Source: Ariolimax columbianus
Lineage: Eukaryota; Mollusca; Gastropoda; Stylommatophora; Arionidae
Length of the DNA: 64,000 nt
Direction: 5' to 3'
Assembly: GCA_036924085.1 (NCBI GenBank)
Contig: JAVGWX010000013.1
Coordinates: 54,561,904-54,625,903 of the forward strand
The notes beneath the pieces are model-generated. The model searched no databases. It had not been told where the DNA came from and saw only the letters and a list, made by a program, of their open reading frames with translations. Positions 13,076 to 25,905 of the stretch are shown here, piece by piece (the stretch's first letter is position 1; each line of letters opens with the position of its first letter). The position numbers were made by a program, and so were the translations under genes.

Positions 13076-13874
13076 TCAGAAAAGATCGCATATTATTTTG
13101 TAACCCACGGCACTGTCGAAATTTCAGAAAAAGATCCCATATTATTTTGTAACTCACTTCACTGTCAAAATATAAGAAACAAATTCTATATTATTTTGTA
13201 ACCCACGGCACTGTCAAAATTTACGAAAAAGATCTCATTACATTTTGTAACCCACGGCACTGTCAAAATTTAATATAAACATCATATATTATTTTATAAC
13301 CCACGGCACTGTCGAAAATCAAGATAAAGATCTCATTATATTTTGTAACATACGGCACTGTCAAAATTTCAGAAAAAGATCCCATATTATTTTGTAACCC
13401 TCGGCACTGTCGAAATTTAAGAAAAAGATCCCATATTATTTTGTAACCCACGGCACTGTCAAAATTTAATATAAACATGATATATTATTTTGTAACCCAC
13501 GGCACTGTTAAAATTTCAGAAAAAGATCGCATATTATTTTGTAACCCACGGCACTGTCGAAATTTCAGAAAAAGATCCCATATTATTTTGTAACCCACGG
13601 CACTGTCGAAATTTCAGAAAAGATCGCATATTATTTTGTAACCCACGGCACTGTCGAAATTTCAGAAAAAGATCCCATATTATTTTGTAACTCACTTCAC
13701 TGTCAAAATATAAGAAACAAATTCTATATTATTTTGTAACCCACGGCACTGTCAAAATTTACGAAAAAGATCTCATTACATTTTGTAACCCACGGCACTG
13801 TCAAAATTTAATATAAACATCATATATTATTTTGTAACCCACGGCACTGTCGAAAATCAAGATAAAGATCTCAT
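12537..13874 (+). repeat. 538-bp higher-order repeat, about 2.5 copies
   Basis: Units begin at about 12,537, 13,075 and 13,613, each marked by the one-base-short ttcagaaaagatcgc monomer. The period of 538 is eleven monomers minus one base, which that short monomer explains. Each unit holds, in order, the cttcactgtcaaaatataag monomer, a tttacgaaaaag monomer and the taatataaacatcatat monomer. The third unit is cut at about 13,872, where the sequence switches to a block shared with 22,107-23,016. Confidence 0.88.
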
Positions 13875-14781
13875 TACATTTTGTAACCTACGGCACTGTC
13901 GAAATATAAGAAAAAAGTCGCACAATATTTTGTAACCCACGGCACTGTGGAAATTTCAAAAAAAGATCGCATATTATTTTGTAATCCACGGTACTGTTAA
14001 AATTTCAGAAAAAGATCGCATATTATTTTGTAACCCACGGCACTGTCGAAATTAAAGAAAAAGATCCCATTTTATTTTGTAACCCACGGCACTGTCGAAT
14101 TTTCAGAAAAAGATCGCATATTATATTGTAACCCACGGCACTGTCAAAATTTCAGAAAAAGATCCCATATTATTTTGTAACCCATGGCACTGTCGAAATT
14201 TCAGAAAAAGATCCCATATTATTTTGTAACCCACAGCACTGTTTACATTTCAGAAAAAGAACGCATATTATTTTGTAACCCACAGCACTGTTGAAATTTC
14301 AGAAAAAGATCCAATTTTATTTTGTAACCCACGGCACTGTCGAAATTTCAGAAAAACATCCCATATTATTTTGTAACCCACGGCACTGTCGAAATTTTAG
14401 AAAAAGATCCCATATTATTTTGTAACCTCGGCACTGTCGAAATTTCAGAAAAAGATCCCATATTATTTTGTAACCCACAGCACTGTTTACATTTCAGAAA
14501 AAGATCGCATATTATTTTGTAACCCACATCACTGTTGAAATTTCAGAAAAAGATCCCATTTTATTTCTTAACCCACGGCAGTGTTGAAATTTCAGAAAAA
14601 GATCGCATATTATTTTGTAATCCACGGTACTGTAGAAATTTCAGAAAAAGATCCCATATTATTTTGTAACCCATGGCACTATCGAAATTTCAGAAAAAAA
14701 TCCCATATTATTTTGTAAGGCACGGCACTGTCGAAATTTCAGAAAAAGATCTTATTATATTTTGTAATCCCACGGCACTGT
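13872..14781 (+). repeat. 0.9-kb segmental copy, partner at 22,107-23,016
   Basis: Variants match at offset 8,235 (168 monomers plus 3 bases). Shared markers are cctacggcactgtcg at 13,887 and 22,122 and the rare tttatttcttaaccca at about 14,562 and 22,797. The left edge coincides with the abrupt end of the 538-bp repeat, so 13,872 is a recombination-type junction. The right edge is where gtttacatttcag replaces gtcgaaatttcag. Confidence 0.8.
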
Positions 14782-14859
14782 TTACATTTCAGAAAAAGAT
14801 CGCATATTATTTTGTAACACACAGCACTGTTGAAATTTCAGAAAAAGATCCAATTTTAT

Positions 14860-17800
14860 TTTGTAACCCACGGCACTGTCGAAAATTCAGAAAAAGATCC
14901 CATTTTATTTTGTAACTCACTTCACTGTCAAAATATAAGAAAAAAATTCTATATTATTTTGTAACCCACGGCACTGTCAAAATTTACGAAAAAGATCTCA
15001 TTACATTTTGTAACCCAAGGCACTGTCAAAATTTAATATAAACATCATATATTATTTTGTAACCCACGGCACTGTCGAAAATCAAGATAAAGATCTCATT
15101 ATATTTTGTAACATACGGCACTGTGAAAATTTCAGAAAAAGATCCCATATTATTTTGTAACCCACGGCACTGTCGAAAATTAAGAAAAAGATCCCATATT
15201 ATTTTGTAACCCACGGCACTGTCAAAATTTAATATAAACATGATATATTATTTTGTAACCCACGGCACTGTCGATATTTCAGAAAAAGATTGCATATTAT
15301 TTTGTAACCCACGGCACTGTCGAAATTTCAGAAAAAGATCGCATATTATATTGTAACCCACGGCAATGTCAAAATTAAATAAAAAGATCCTATATTATTT
15401 TGTAACCTACGGCACTGTCGAAATTTCTGAAAAACATTCCATATTATTTTGTAACCCACGGCAGTGTCGAAATTTCAGAAAAAGATCTTATTATATTTTG
15501 TAACCCACAGCACTGTCGAAATTTCAGAAAAAGATCGCATATTATTTTGTAACCCACGGCACTGTCGAAATTAAAGAAAAAGATCCCATTTTATTTTGTA
15601 ACCCACGGCACTGTCGAATTTTCAGAAAAAGATCGCATATTATATTGTAACCCACGGCACTGTCAAAATTTCAGAAAAAGATCCCATATTATTTTGTAAC
15701 CCACGGCACTGTCGAAATTTCAGAAAAAGATCCCATATTATTTTGTAACCCACAGCACTGTTTACATTTCAGAAAAAGATCGCATATTATTTTGTAACCC
15801 ACAGCACTGTTGAAATTTCAGAAAAAGATCCAATTTTATTTTGTAACCCACGGCACTGTCAAAATTTCTGAAAAACATCCCATATTATTTTGTAACCCAC
15901 GGCACTGTCGAAATTTCAGAAAAAGATCCCATATTATTTTGTAACCCACGGCACTGTCGAAATTTCAGAAAAAGATCGCATATTATTTTGTAACCAACGG
16001 CACTGTCGAAATTTCAGAAAAAGATTGCATATTATTTTGTAACACGTGGCACTGTCGAAATTTCAGAAAAAGATCGCATATTATTTTGTTACCCACAGCA
16101 CTGTCTAAATTTTAGAAAAAGATCGCATATTATTTTGTAACCCACGGTACTGTTGGAATTTCAGAAAAAGATCCCATATTATTTTGTAACCCACGGCACT
16201 GTCGAAAATTCAGAAAAAGATCCCATTTTATTTTGTAACTCACTTCACTGTCAAAATATAAGAAAAAAATTCTATATTATTTTGTAACCCACGGCACTGT
16301 CAAAATTTACGAAAAAGATCTCATTACATTATGTAACCCAAGGCACTGTCAAAATTTAATATAAACATCATATATTATTTTGTAACCCACGGCACTGTCG
16401 AAAATCAAGATAAAGATCTCATTATATTTTGTAACATACGGCACTGTGAAAATTTCAGAAAAAGATCCCATATTATTTTGTAACCCACGGCACTGTCGAA
16501 AATTAAGAAAAAGATCCCATATTATTTTGTAACCCACGGCACTGTCAAAATTTAATATAAACATGATATATTATTTTGTAACCCACGGCACTGTCGATAT
16601 TTCAGAAAAAGATTGCATATTATTTTGTAACCCACGGCACTGTCGAAATTTCAGAAAAAGATCGCATATTATATTGTAACCCACGGCAATGTCAAAATTA
16701 AATAAAAAGATCCTATATTATTTTGTAACCTACGGCACTGTCGAAATTTCTGAAAAACATTCCATATTATTTTGTAACCCACGGCACTGTCGAAATTTCA
16801 GAAAAAGATCTTATTATATTTTGTAACCCACAGCACTGTCGAAATTTCAGAAAAAGATCGCATATTATTTTGTAACCCACGGCACTGTCGAAATTAAAGA
16901 AAAAGATCCCATTTTATTTTGTAACCCACGGCACTGTCGAATTTTCAGAAAAAGATCGCATATTATATTGTAACCCACGGCACTGTCAAAATTTCAGAAA
17001 AAGATCCCATATTATTTTGTAACCCACGGCACTGTCGAAATTTCAGAAAAAGATCCCATATTATTTTGTAACCCACAGCACTGTTTACATTTCAGAAAAA
17101 GATCGCATATTATTTTGTAACCCACAGCACTGTTGAAATTTCAGAAAAAGATCCAATTTTATTTTGTAACCCACGGCACTGTCAAAATTTCTGAAAAACA
17201 TCCCATATTATTTTGTAACCCACGGCACTGTCGAAATTTCAGAAAAAGATCCCATATTATTTTGTAACCCACGGCACTGTCGAAATTTCAGAAAAAGATC
17301 GCATATTATTTTGTAACCAACGGCACTGTCGAAATTTCAGAAAAAGATTGCATATTATTTTGTAACACGTGGCACTGTCGAAATTTCAGAAAAAGATCGC
17401 ATATTATTTTGTTACCCACAGCACTGTCTAAATTTTAGAAAAAGATCGCATATTATTTTGTAACCCACGGTACTGTTGGAATTTCAGAAAAAGATCCCAT
17501 ATTATTTTGTAACCCACGGCACTGTCGAAAATTCAGAAAAAGATCCCATTTTATTTTGTAACTCACTTCACTGTCAAAATATAAGAAAAAAATTCTATAT
17601 TATTTTGTAACCCACGGCACTGTCAAAATTTACGAAAAAGATCTCATTACATTATGTAACCCAAGGCACTGTCAAAATTTAATATAAACATCATATATTA
17701 TTTTGTAACCCACGGCACTGTCGAAAATCAAGATAAAGATCTCATTATATTTTGTAACATACGGCACTGTGAAAATTTCAGAAAAAGATCCCATATTATT

Positions 17801-17990
17801 TTGTAACCCACGGCACTGTCGAAAATTAATAAAAAGATCCCATATTATTTTGTAACCCACGGCACTGTCAAAATTTAATATAAACATGATATATTATTTT
17901 GTAACCCACGGCACTGTCGATATTTCAGAAAAAGATTGCATATTATTTTGTAACCCACGGCACTGTCAAAATTTCAGAAAAAGATCGCAT
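14860..17990 (+). repeat. 1,323-bp higher-order repeat (27 monomers), about 2.4 copies
   Basis: Units run from about 14,860, 16,183 and 17,506, the third partial. The period is exactly 27 x 49. Markers include ggcaatgtcaaaattaaat at 15,362 and 16,685, and the taatataaacatgat monomer at about 15,228, 16,551 and 17,874. The units are nearly identical. Differences seen include cattacattttg near 15,004 against cattacattatg near 16,327, and aataaaaag near 17,829 against aagaaaaag in the others. After 17,990 the third unit moves into the accccacggctttg sequence. Confidence 0.9.
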
Positions 17991-18755
17991 ATTATTTTAT
18001 ACCCCACGGCTTTGTCGAAATAAAAGAAAAAGATCCCATATTATTTTGTAACCCACGACACTGTCGATATTTAGAAAAAAGCTTCCATATTATTTTGTAA
18101 CCCACGGCACTGTCAAAATTTAAGAAAACGATCTCATTACATTTTGTAACTCACGGCACTGTCGAAATTTAAGAAAAACATACCATATTATTTTGTAACC
18201 CACGGCACTGTCTACATTACAGAAAAAAATTCCATATTATTTTGTAACCCACGATACTGTTAAAATTTCAGACAAAGATCCCATTATATTTTGTAACACA
18301 CGGCACTGTCAAAATTTAGAAAAAAAATCCCATATTATTTTGTAACCCATGGCACTGTCGAAATTTCAGAAAAAGATCCCATATTATTTTGTAACCCACA
18401 GCACTGTTTACATTTCAGAAAAAGAACGCATATTATTTTGTAACCCACAGGACTGTTGAAATTTCAGAAAAAGATCCAATTTTATTTTGTAACCCACGGC
18501 ACTGTCGAAATTTCAGAAAAACATCCAATATTATTTTGTAACCCACGGCACTGTCGAAATTTCAGAAAAAGATCCCATATTATTTTGTAATCAACGGCAC
18601 TGTCGAAATTTCAGAAAAAGATCCCACATTATTTTGTAACCCACAGCACTGTTGAAATTTCAGAAAAAGATCCAATTTTATTTTGTATCCCACAACACTG
18701 TCAAAATTTAAGAAAAAGATCTCATTACATTTTGTAACCCACGGCACTGTCGAAA
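16640..18755 (+). repeat. 2.1-kb segmental copy, partner at 23,405-25,520
   Basis: The variant order matches 23,405-25,520 at offset 6,765 (138 monomers plus 3 bases). It begins inside the second 1,323-bp unit, so the partner holds about one such unit plus the downstream accccacggctttg and cccacgatactgtt monomers. It stops before the T10 tract: at 18,745 this copy has gaaatttcagaaaaag where the partner has gaaatataagaaaaaagtc. Confidence 0.85.
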
Positions 18756-21700
18756 TTTCAGAAAAAGATCCCATATTATTTTGTAACCCACAGCACTGTT
18801 TACATTTCAGAAAAAGATCGCATATTATTTTGTAACCCACAGCACTGTCGAAATGTAAGAAAAAATACGCATAATATTTTACAACCCACGGCACTGTCGA
18901 ACTTTAAGAAATTGATCATATATTAGTTAGTAACATATGGCAATGTCGAAATTTCAGAAAAAAGATTCCATATTATTTTGTAACCCACGGCACTGTCGAA
19001 AATCAAGATAAAGATCTCATTATATTTTGTAACATACGGCACTGTCAAAATTTCAGAAAAAGATCCCATATTATTTTGTAACCCACGGCACTGTCGAAAT
19101 TTAAGAAAAAGATCCCATATTATTTTGTAACCCACGGCACTGTTGAAATTTCAGAAAAAGATCCCATTTTATTTTGTAACCCACAGCACTGTCAAAATTT
19201 AAGAAAAAGATCTCATTACATTTTGTAACCCACGGCACTGTCGAAATATAAGAAAAAAGGCGCACAATATTTTGTAACCCACGGCACTGTGGAAATTTCA
19301 AAAAAAGATCGCATTTTATTTTGTAATCCACGGTACTGTTAAAATTTCAGAAAAAGATCGCATATTATTTTGTAACCCACGGCACTGTCGAAATTAAAGA
19401 AAAATATCCCATTTTATTTTGTAACCCACGGCACTGTCAAAATTTCAGAAAAAGATCCCATATTATTTTGTAACCTCGGCACTGTCGAAATTTCAGAAAA
19501 AGATCCCATATTATTTTGTAACCCACAGCACTGTTTACATTTCAGAAAAAGATCGCATATTATTTTGTAACCCACATCACTGTTGAAATTTCAGAAAAAG
19601 ATCCCATTTTATTTCTTAACCCACGGCAGTGTTGAAATTTCAGAAAAAGATCGCATATTATTTTGTAATCCACGGTACTGTAGAAATTTCAGAAAAAGAT
19701 CCTATATTATTTTGTAACCCATGGCACTATCGAAATTTCAGAAAAAAATCCCATATTATTTTGTAAGGCACGGCACTGTCGAAATTTCAGAAAAAGATCT
19801 CATTATATTTTGTAACCCACGGCACTGTCGAAATATAAGAAAAAAGTCGCACAATATTTTGTAACCCACGGCACTGTTGAAATTTTAGAAAAAGATTGCA
19901 TATTATTTTGTAACCCACGGCACTGTCAAAATTAAATAAAAAGATCCCATATTATTTTGTAACCCATGGCACTGTCGAAATTTCTGAAAAACATTCCATA
20001 TTATTTTGTAACCCACGGCACTGTCGAAATTTCAGAAAAAGATCTTATTATATTTTGTAATCCCACGGCACTGTCGAAATTTCAGAAAAAGATCGCATAT
20101 TATTTTGTAACCCACGGCACTGTCGAAATTAAAGAAAAAGATCCCATTTTATTTTGTAACCCACGGCACTGTCGAATTTTCAGAAAAAGATCGCATATTA
20201 TATTGTAACCCACGGCACTGTCAAAATTTCAGAAAAAGATCCCATATTATTTTGTAACCCACGGCACTGTCAAAATTTCAGAAAAAGATCCCATATTATT
20301 TTGTAACCCACAGCACTGTTTACATTTCAGAAAAAGATCGCATATTATTTTGTAACCCACAGCACTGTTGAAATTTCAGAAAAAGATCCAATTTTATTTT
20401 GTAACCCACGGCACTGTCGAAATTTCTGAAAAACATCCCATATTATTTTGTAACCCACGGCACTGTCGAAATTTCAGAAAAAGATCCCATATTATTTTGT
20501 AACCCACGGCACTGTCGAAATTTCAGAAAAAGATCCCACATTATTTTGTAACCCACAGCACTGTTGAAATTTCAGAAAAAGATCCAATTTTATTTTGTAA
20601 CCCACGGCACTGTCAAAATTTAAGAAAAAGATCTCATTACATTTTGTAACCCACGGCACTGTCGAAATATAAGAAAAAAGTCACACAATATTTTGTAACC
20701 CACGGCACTGTGGAAATTTCAAAAAAAGATCGCATATTATTTTGTAATCCACGGTACTGTTAAAATTTCAGAAAAAGATCGCATATTATTTTGTAACCCA
20801 CGGCACTGTCGAAATTAAAGAAAAAGATCCCATTTTATTCTGTAACCCACAGCACTGTCAAAATTTCAGATAAAAAGATCCCATATTATTTTGTAACCTC
20901 GGCACTGTCGAAATTTCAGAAAAAGATCCCATATTATTTTGTAACCCACGGCACTGTTGAAATTTCAGAAAAAGATCCCATTTTATTTTGTAACCCACAG
21001 CACTGTCAAAATTGAAGAAAAAGATCTCATTACATTTTGTAACCCACGGCACTGTCAAAATATAAGAAAAAAGTCGCACATTATTTTGTAACCCACGGCA
21101 CTGTCAAAATTAAATAAAAAGATCCCATATTATTTTGTAACCCACGGCACTGTCAAAATTTCTGAAAAACATCCCATATTATTTTGTAACCCACGGCACT
21201 GTCGAAATTAAAGAAAAAGATCCCATTTTATTTTGTAACCCACGGCGCTGTCGAATTTTCAGAAAAAGATCGCATATTATTTTGTAACCCACGGTACTGT
21301 CAAAATTTCAGAAAAAGATCCTATATTATTTTGTAACCCACGGCACTGTCGAAATTTCAGAAAAAGATCCCATATTATTTTGTAACCCACAGCACTGTTT
21401 ACATTTCAGAAAAAGATTGCATATTATTTTGTAACCCACGGCACTGTCAAAATTAAATAAAAAGATCCCATATTATTTTGTAACCCACGGCACTGTCAAA
21501 ATTTCTGAAAAACATTCCATATTATTTTGTAACCCACGGCACTGTCGAAATTTCAGAAAAAGATCTTATTATATTTTGTAATCCCACGGCACTGTCGAAA
21601 TTTCAGAAAAAGATCGCATATTATTTTATAACCCACGGCACTGTCGAATTTTCAGAAAAAGATCGCATATTATATTGTAACCCACGGCACTGTCAAAATT

Positions 21701-23405
21701 TCAGAAAAAGATCCCATATTATTTTGTAACCCACGGCACTGTCGAAATTTCAGAAAAAGATCCCATATTATTTTGTAACCCACAGCACTGTTTACATTTC
21801 AGAAAAAGATCGCATATTATTTTGTAACCCACAGCACTGTTGAAATTTCAGAAAAAGATCCAATTTTATTTTGTAACCCACGGCACTGTCGAAATTTCTG
21901 AAAAACATCCCATATTATTTTGTAACCCACGGCACTGTCGAAATTTCAGAAAAAGATCCCATATTATTTTGTAACCCACGGCACTGTCGAAATTTCAGAA
22001 AAAGATCCCACATTATTTTGTAACCCACAGCACTGTTGAAATATCAGAAAAAGATCCAATTTTATTTTGTAACCCACGGCACTGTCAAAATTTAAGAAAA
22101 AGATCTCATTACATTTTGTAACCTACGGCACTGTCGAAATATAAGAAAAAAGTCGCACAATATTTTGTAACCCACGGCACTGTGGAAATTTCAAAAAAAG
22201 ATCGCATATTATTTTGTAATCCACGGTACTGTTAAAATTTCAGAAAAAGATCGCATATTATTTTGTAACCCACGGCACTGTCGAAATTAAAGAAAAAGAT
22301 CCCATTTTATTTTGTAACCCACGGCACTGTCGAATTTTCAGAAAAAGATCGCATATTATATTGTAACCCACGGCACTGTCAAAATTTCAGAAAAAGATCC
22401 CATATTATTTTGTAACCCATGGCACTGTCGAAATTTCAGAAAAAGATCCCATATTATTTTGTAACCCACAGCACTGTTTACATTTCAGAAAAAGAACGCA
22501 TATTATTTTGTAACCCACAGCACTGTTGAAATTTCAGAAAAAGATCCAATTTTATTTTGTAACCCACGGCACTGTCGAAATTTCAGAAAAACATCCCATA
22601 TTATTTTGTAACCCACGGCACTGTCGAAATTTCAGAAAAAGATCCCATATTATTTTGTAACCTCGGCACTGTCGAAATTTCAGAAAAAGATCCCATATTA
22701 TTTTGTAACCCACAGCACTGTTTACATTTCAGAAAAAGATCGCATATTATTTTGTAACCCACATCACTGTTGAAATTTCAGAAAAAGATCCCATTTTATT
22801 TCTTAACCCACCGCAGTGTTGAAATTTCAGAAAAAGATCGCATATTATTTTGTAATCCACGGTACTGTAGAAATTTCAGAAAAAGATCCCATATTATTTT
22901 GTAACCCATGGCACTATCGAAATTTCAGAAAAAAATCCCATATTATTTTGTAAGGCACGGCACTGTCGAAATTTCAGAAAAAGATCTTATTATATTTTGT
23001 AATCCCACGGCACTGTCGAAATTTCAGAAAAAGATCGCATATTATTTTGTAACCCACGGCACTGTCGAAATTAAAGAAAAAGATCCCATTTTATTTTGTA
23101 ACCCACGGCACTGTCGAATTTTCAGAAAAAGATCGCATATTATATTGTAACCCACGGCACTGTCAAAATTTCAGAAAAAGATCCCATATTATTTTGTAAC
23201 CCACGGCACTGTCGAAATTTCAGAAAAAGATCCCATATTATTTTGTAACCCACAGCACTGTTTACATTTCAGAAAAAGATCGCATATTATTTTGTAACAC
23301 ACAGCACTGTTGAAATTTCAGAAAAAGATCCAATTTTATTTTGTAACCCACGGCACTGTCGAAATTTCTGAAAAACATCCCATATTATTTTGTAACCCAC
23401 GGCAC
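18755..23405 (+). repeat. Mixed satellite stretch with an internal 1.0-kb duplication
   Basis: The block at about 19,861-20,835 recurs at about 21,382-22,307. The offset is 1,521 at first and 1,472 later, a change of exactly one monomer. The tttatttcttaaccca marker occurs at about 19,610 as well as near 14,562 and 22,797, so this region shares ancestry with 14.5 and 22.8 kb. A divergent dimer lies at 18,851-18,945. No gene or insert is seen. Confidence 0.75.
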
Positions 23406-25905
23406 TGTCGAAATTTCAGAAAAAGATCGCATATTATATTGTAACCCACGGCAATGTCAAAATTAAATAAAAAGATCCTATATTATTTTGTAACCTACGG
23501 CACTGTCGAAATTTCTGAAAAACATTCCATATTATTTTGTAACCCACGGCACTGTCGAAATTTCAGAAAAAGATCTTATTATATTTTGTAACCTACAGCA
23601 CTGTCGAAATTTCAGAAAAAGATCGCATATTATTTTGTAACCCACGGCACTGTCGAAATTAAAGAAAAAGATCCCATTTTATTTTGTAACCCACGGCACT
23701 GTCGAATTTTCAGAAAAAGATCGCATATTATATTGTAACCCACGGCACTGTCAAAATTTCAGAAAAAGATCCCATATTATTTTGTAACCCACGGCACTGT
23801 CGAAATTTCAGAAAAAGATCCCATATTATTTTGTAACCCACGGCACTGTTTACATTTCAGAAAAAGATCGCATATTATTTTGTAACCCACAGCACTGTTG
23901 AAATTTCAGAAAAAGATCCAATTTTATTTTGTAACCCACGGCACTGTCAAAATTTCTGAAAAACATCCCATATTATTTTGTAACCCACGGCACTGTCGAA
24001 ATTTCAGAAAAAGATCCCATATTATTTTGTAACCCACGGCACTGTCGAAATTTCAGAAAAAGATCGCATATTATTTTGTAACCAACGGCACTGTCGAAAT
24101 TTCAGAAAAAGATTGCATATTATTTTGTAACACGTGGCACTGTCGAAATTTCAGAAAAAGATCGCATATTATTTTGTTACCCACAGCACTGTCTAAATTT
24201 TAGAAAAAGATCGCATATTATTTTGTAACCCACGGTACTGTTGGAATTTCAGAAAAAGATCCCATATTATTTTGTAACCCACGGCACTGTCGAAAATTCA
24301 GAAAAAGATCCCATTTTATTTTGTAACTCACTTCACTGTCAAAATATAAGAAAAAAATTCTATATTATTTTGTAACCCACGGCACTGTCAAAATTTACGA
24401 AAAAGATCTCATTACATTATGTAACCCAAGGCACTGTCAAAATTTAATATAAACATCATATATTATTTTGTAACCCACGGCACTGTCGAAAATCAAGATA
24501 AAGATCTCATTATATTTTGTAACATACGGCACTGTGAAAATTTCAGAAAAAGATCCCATATTATTTTGTAACCCACGGCACTGTCGAAAATTAAGAAAAA
24601 GATCCCATATTATTTTGTAACCCACGGCACTGTCAAAATTTAATATAAACATGATATATTATTTTGTAACCCACGGCACTGTCGATATTTCAGAAAAAGA
24701 TTGCATATTATTTTGTAACCCACGGCACTGTCAAAATTTCAGAAAAAGATCGCATATTATTTTATACCCCACGGCTTTGTCGAAATTAAAGAAAAAGATC
24801 CCATATTATTTTGTAACCCACGACACTGTCGATATTTAGAAAAAAGCTTCCATATTATTTTGTAACCCACGGCACTGTCAAAATTTAAGAAAACGATCTC
24901 ATTACATTTTGTAACTCACGGCACTGTCGAAATTTAAGAAAAACATACCATATTATTTTGTAACCCACGGCACTGTCTACATTACAGAAAAAAATTCCAT
25001 ATTATTTTGTAACCCACGATACTGTTAAAATTTCAGACAAAGATCCCATTATATTTTGTAACACACGGCACTGTCAAAATTTAGAAAAAAAATCCCATAT
25101 TATTTTGTAACCCATGGCACTGTCGAAATTTCAGAAAAAGATCCCATATTATTTTGTAACCCACAGCACTGTTTACATTTCAGAAAAAGAACGCATATTA
25201 TTTTGTAACCCACAGCACTGTTGAAATTTCAGAAAAAGATCCAATTTTATTTTGTAACCCACGGCACTGTCGAAATTTCAGAAAAACATCCCATATTATT
25301 TTGTAACCCACGGCACTGTCGAAATTTCAGAAAAAGATCCCATATTATTTTGTAATCAACGGCACTGTCGAAATTTCAGAAAAAGATCCCACATTATTTT
25401 GTAACCCACAGCACTGTTGAAATTTCAGAAAAAGATCCAATTTTATTTTGTATCCCACAACACTGTCAAAATTTAAGAAAAAGATCTCATTACATTTTGT
25501 AACCCACGGCACTGTCGAAATATAAGAAAAAAGTCGCGCTTTTTTTTTTAACCCACGGCACTGTGGAAATTTCAAAAAAAGATCGCATATTATTTTGTAA
25601 CCCACGGCCTTGTCGAAATTAAAGAAAAAGATCCCATTTTATTCTGTAACCCACAGCACTGTCAAAATTTCAGAAAAAGATCCCATATTATTTTGTAACC
25701 TCGGCACTGTCGAAATTTCAGAAAAAGATGCCATATTATTTTGTAACCCACGGCACTGTTAAAATTTCAGAAAAAGATCCCATTTTATTTTGTAACCCAC
25801 AGCACTGTCAAAATTTAAGAAAAAGATCTCATTACATTTTGTAACCCATGGCACTGTCAAAATATAAGAAAAAAGTCGCACAATATTTTGTAACCCACGG
25901 CACTG
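23405..25905 (+). repeat. 2.5-kb block shared with both 1.8-4.1 kb and 16.6-18.8 kb
   Basis: The block has partners at two places. 23,405-25,520 matches 16,640-18,755 (offset 6,765), and 23,601-25,905 matches 1,800-4,104 (offset 21,801). It holds about one 1,323-bp unit and the T10 tract at 25,540-25,549. It is therefore the longest version of a segment present three times in the left domain, although which copy is ancestral cannot be told by eye. Confidence 0.8.

Noticed and set aside
18580..18894. Open frame of 104 codons on the minus strand
   Set aside because: It is only satellite read through about six monomers. The peptide repeats with the 147-bp frame cycle, the same stretch recurs all over the array, and no start signal or non-repeat sequence is present.
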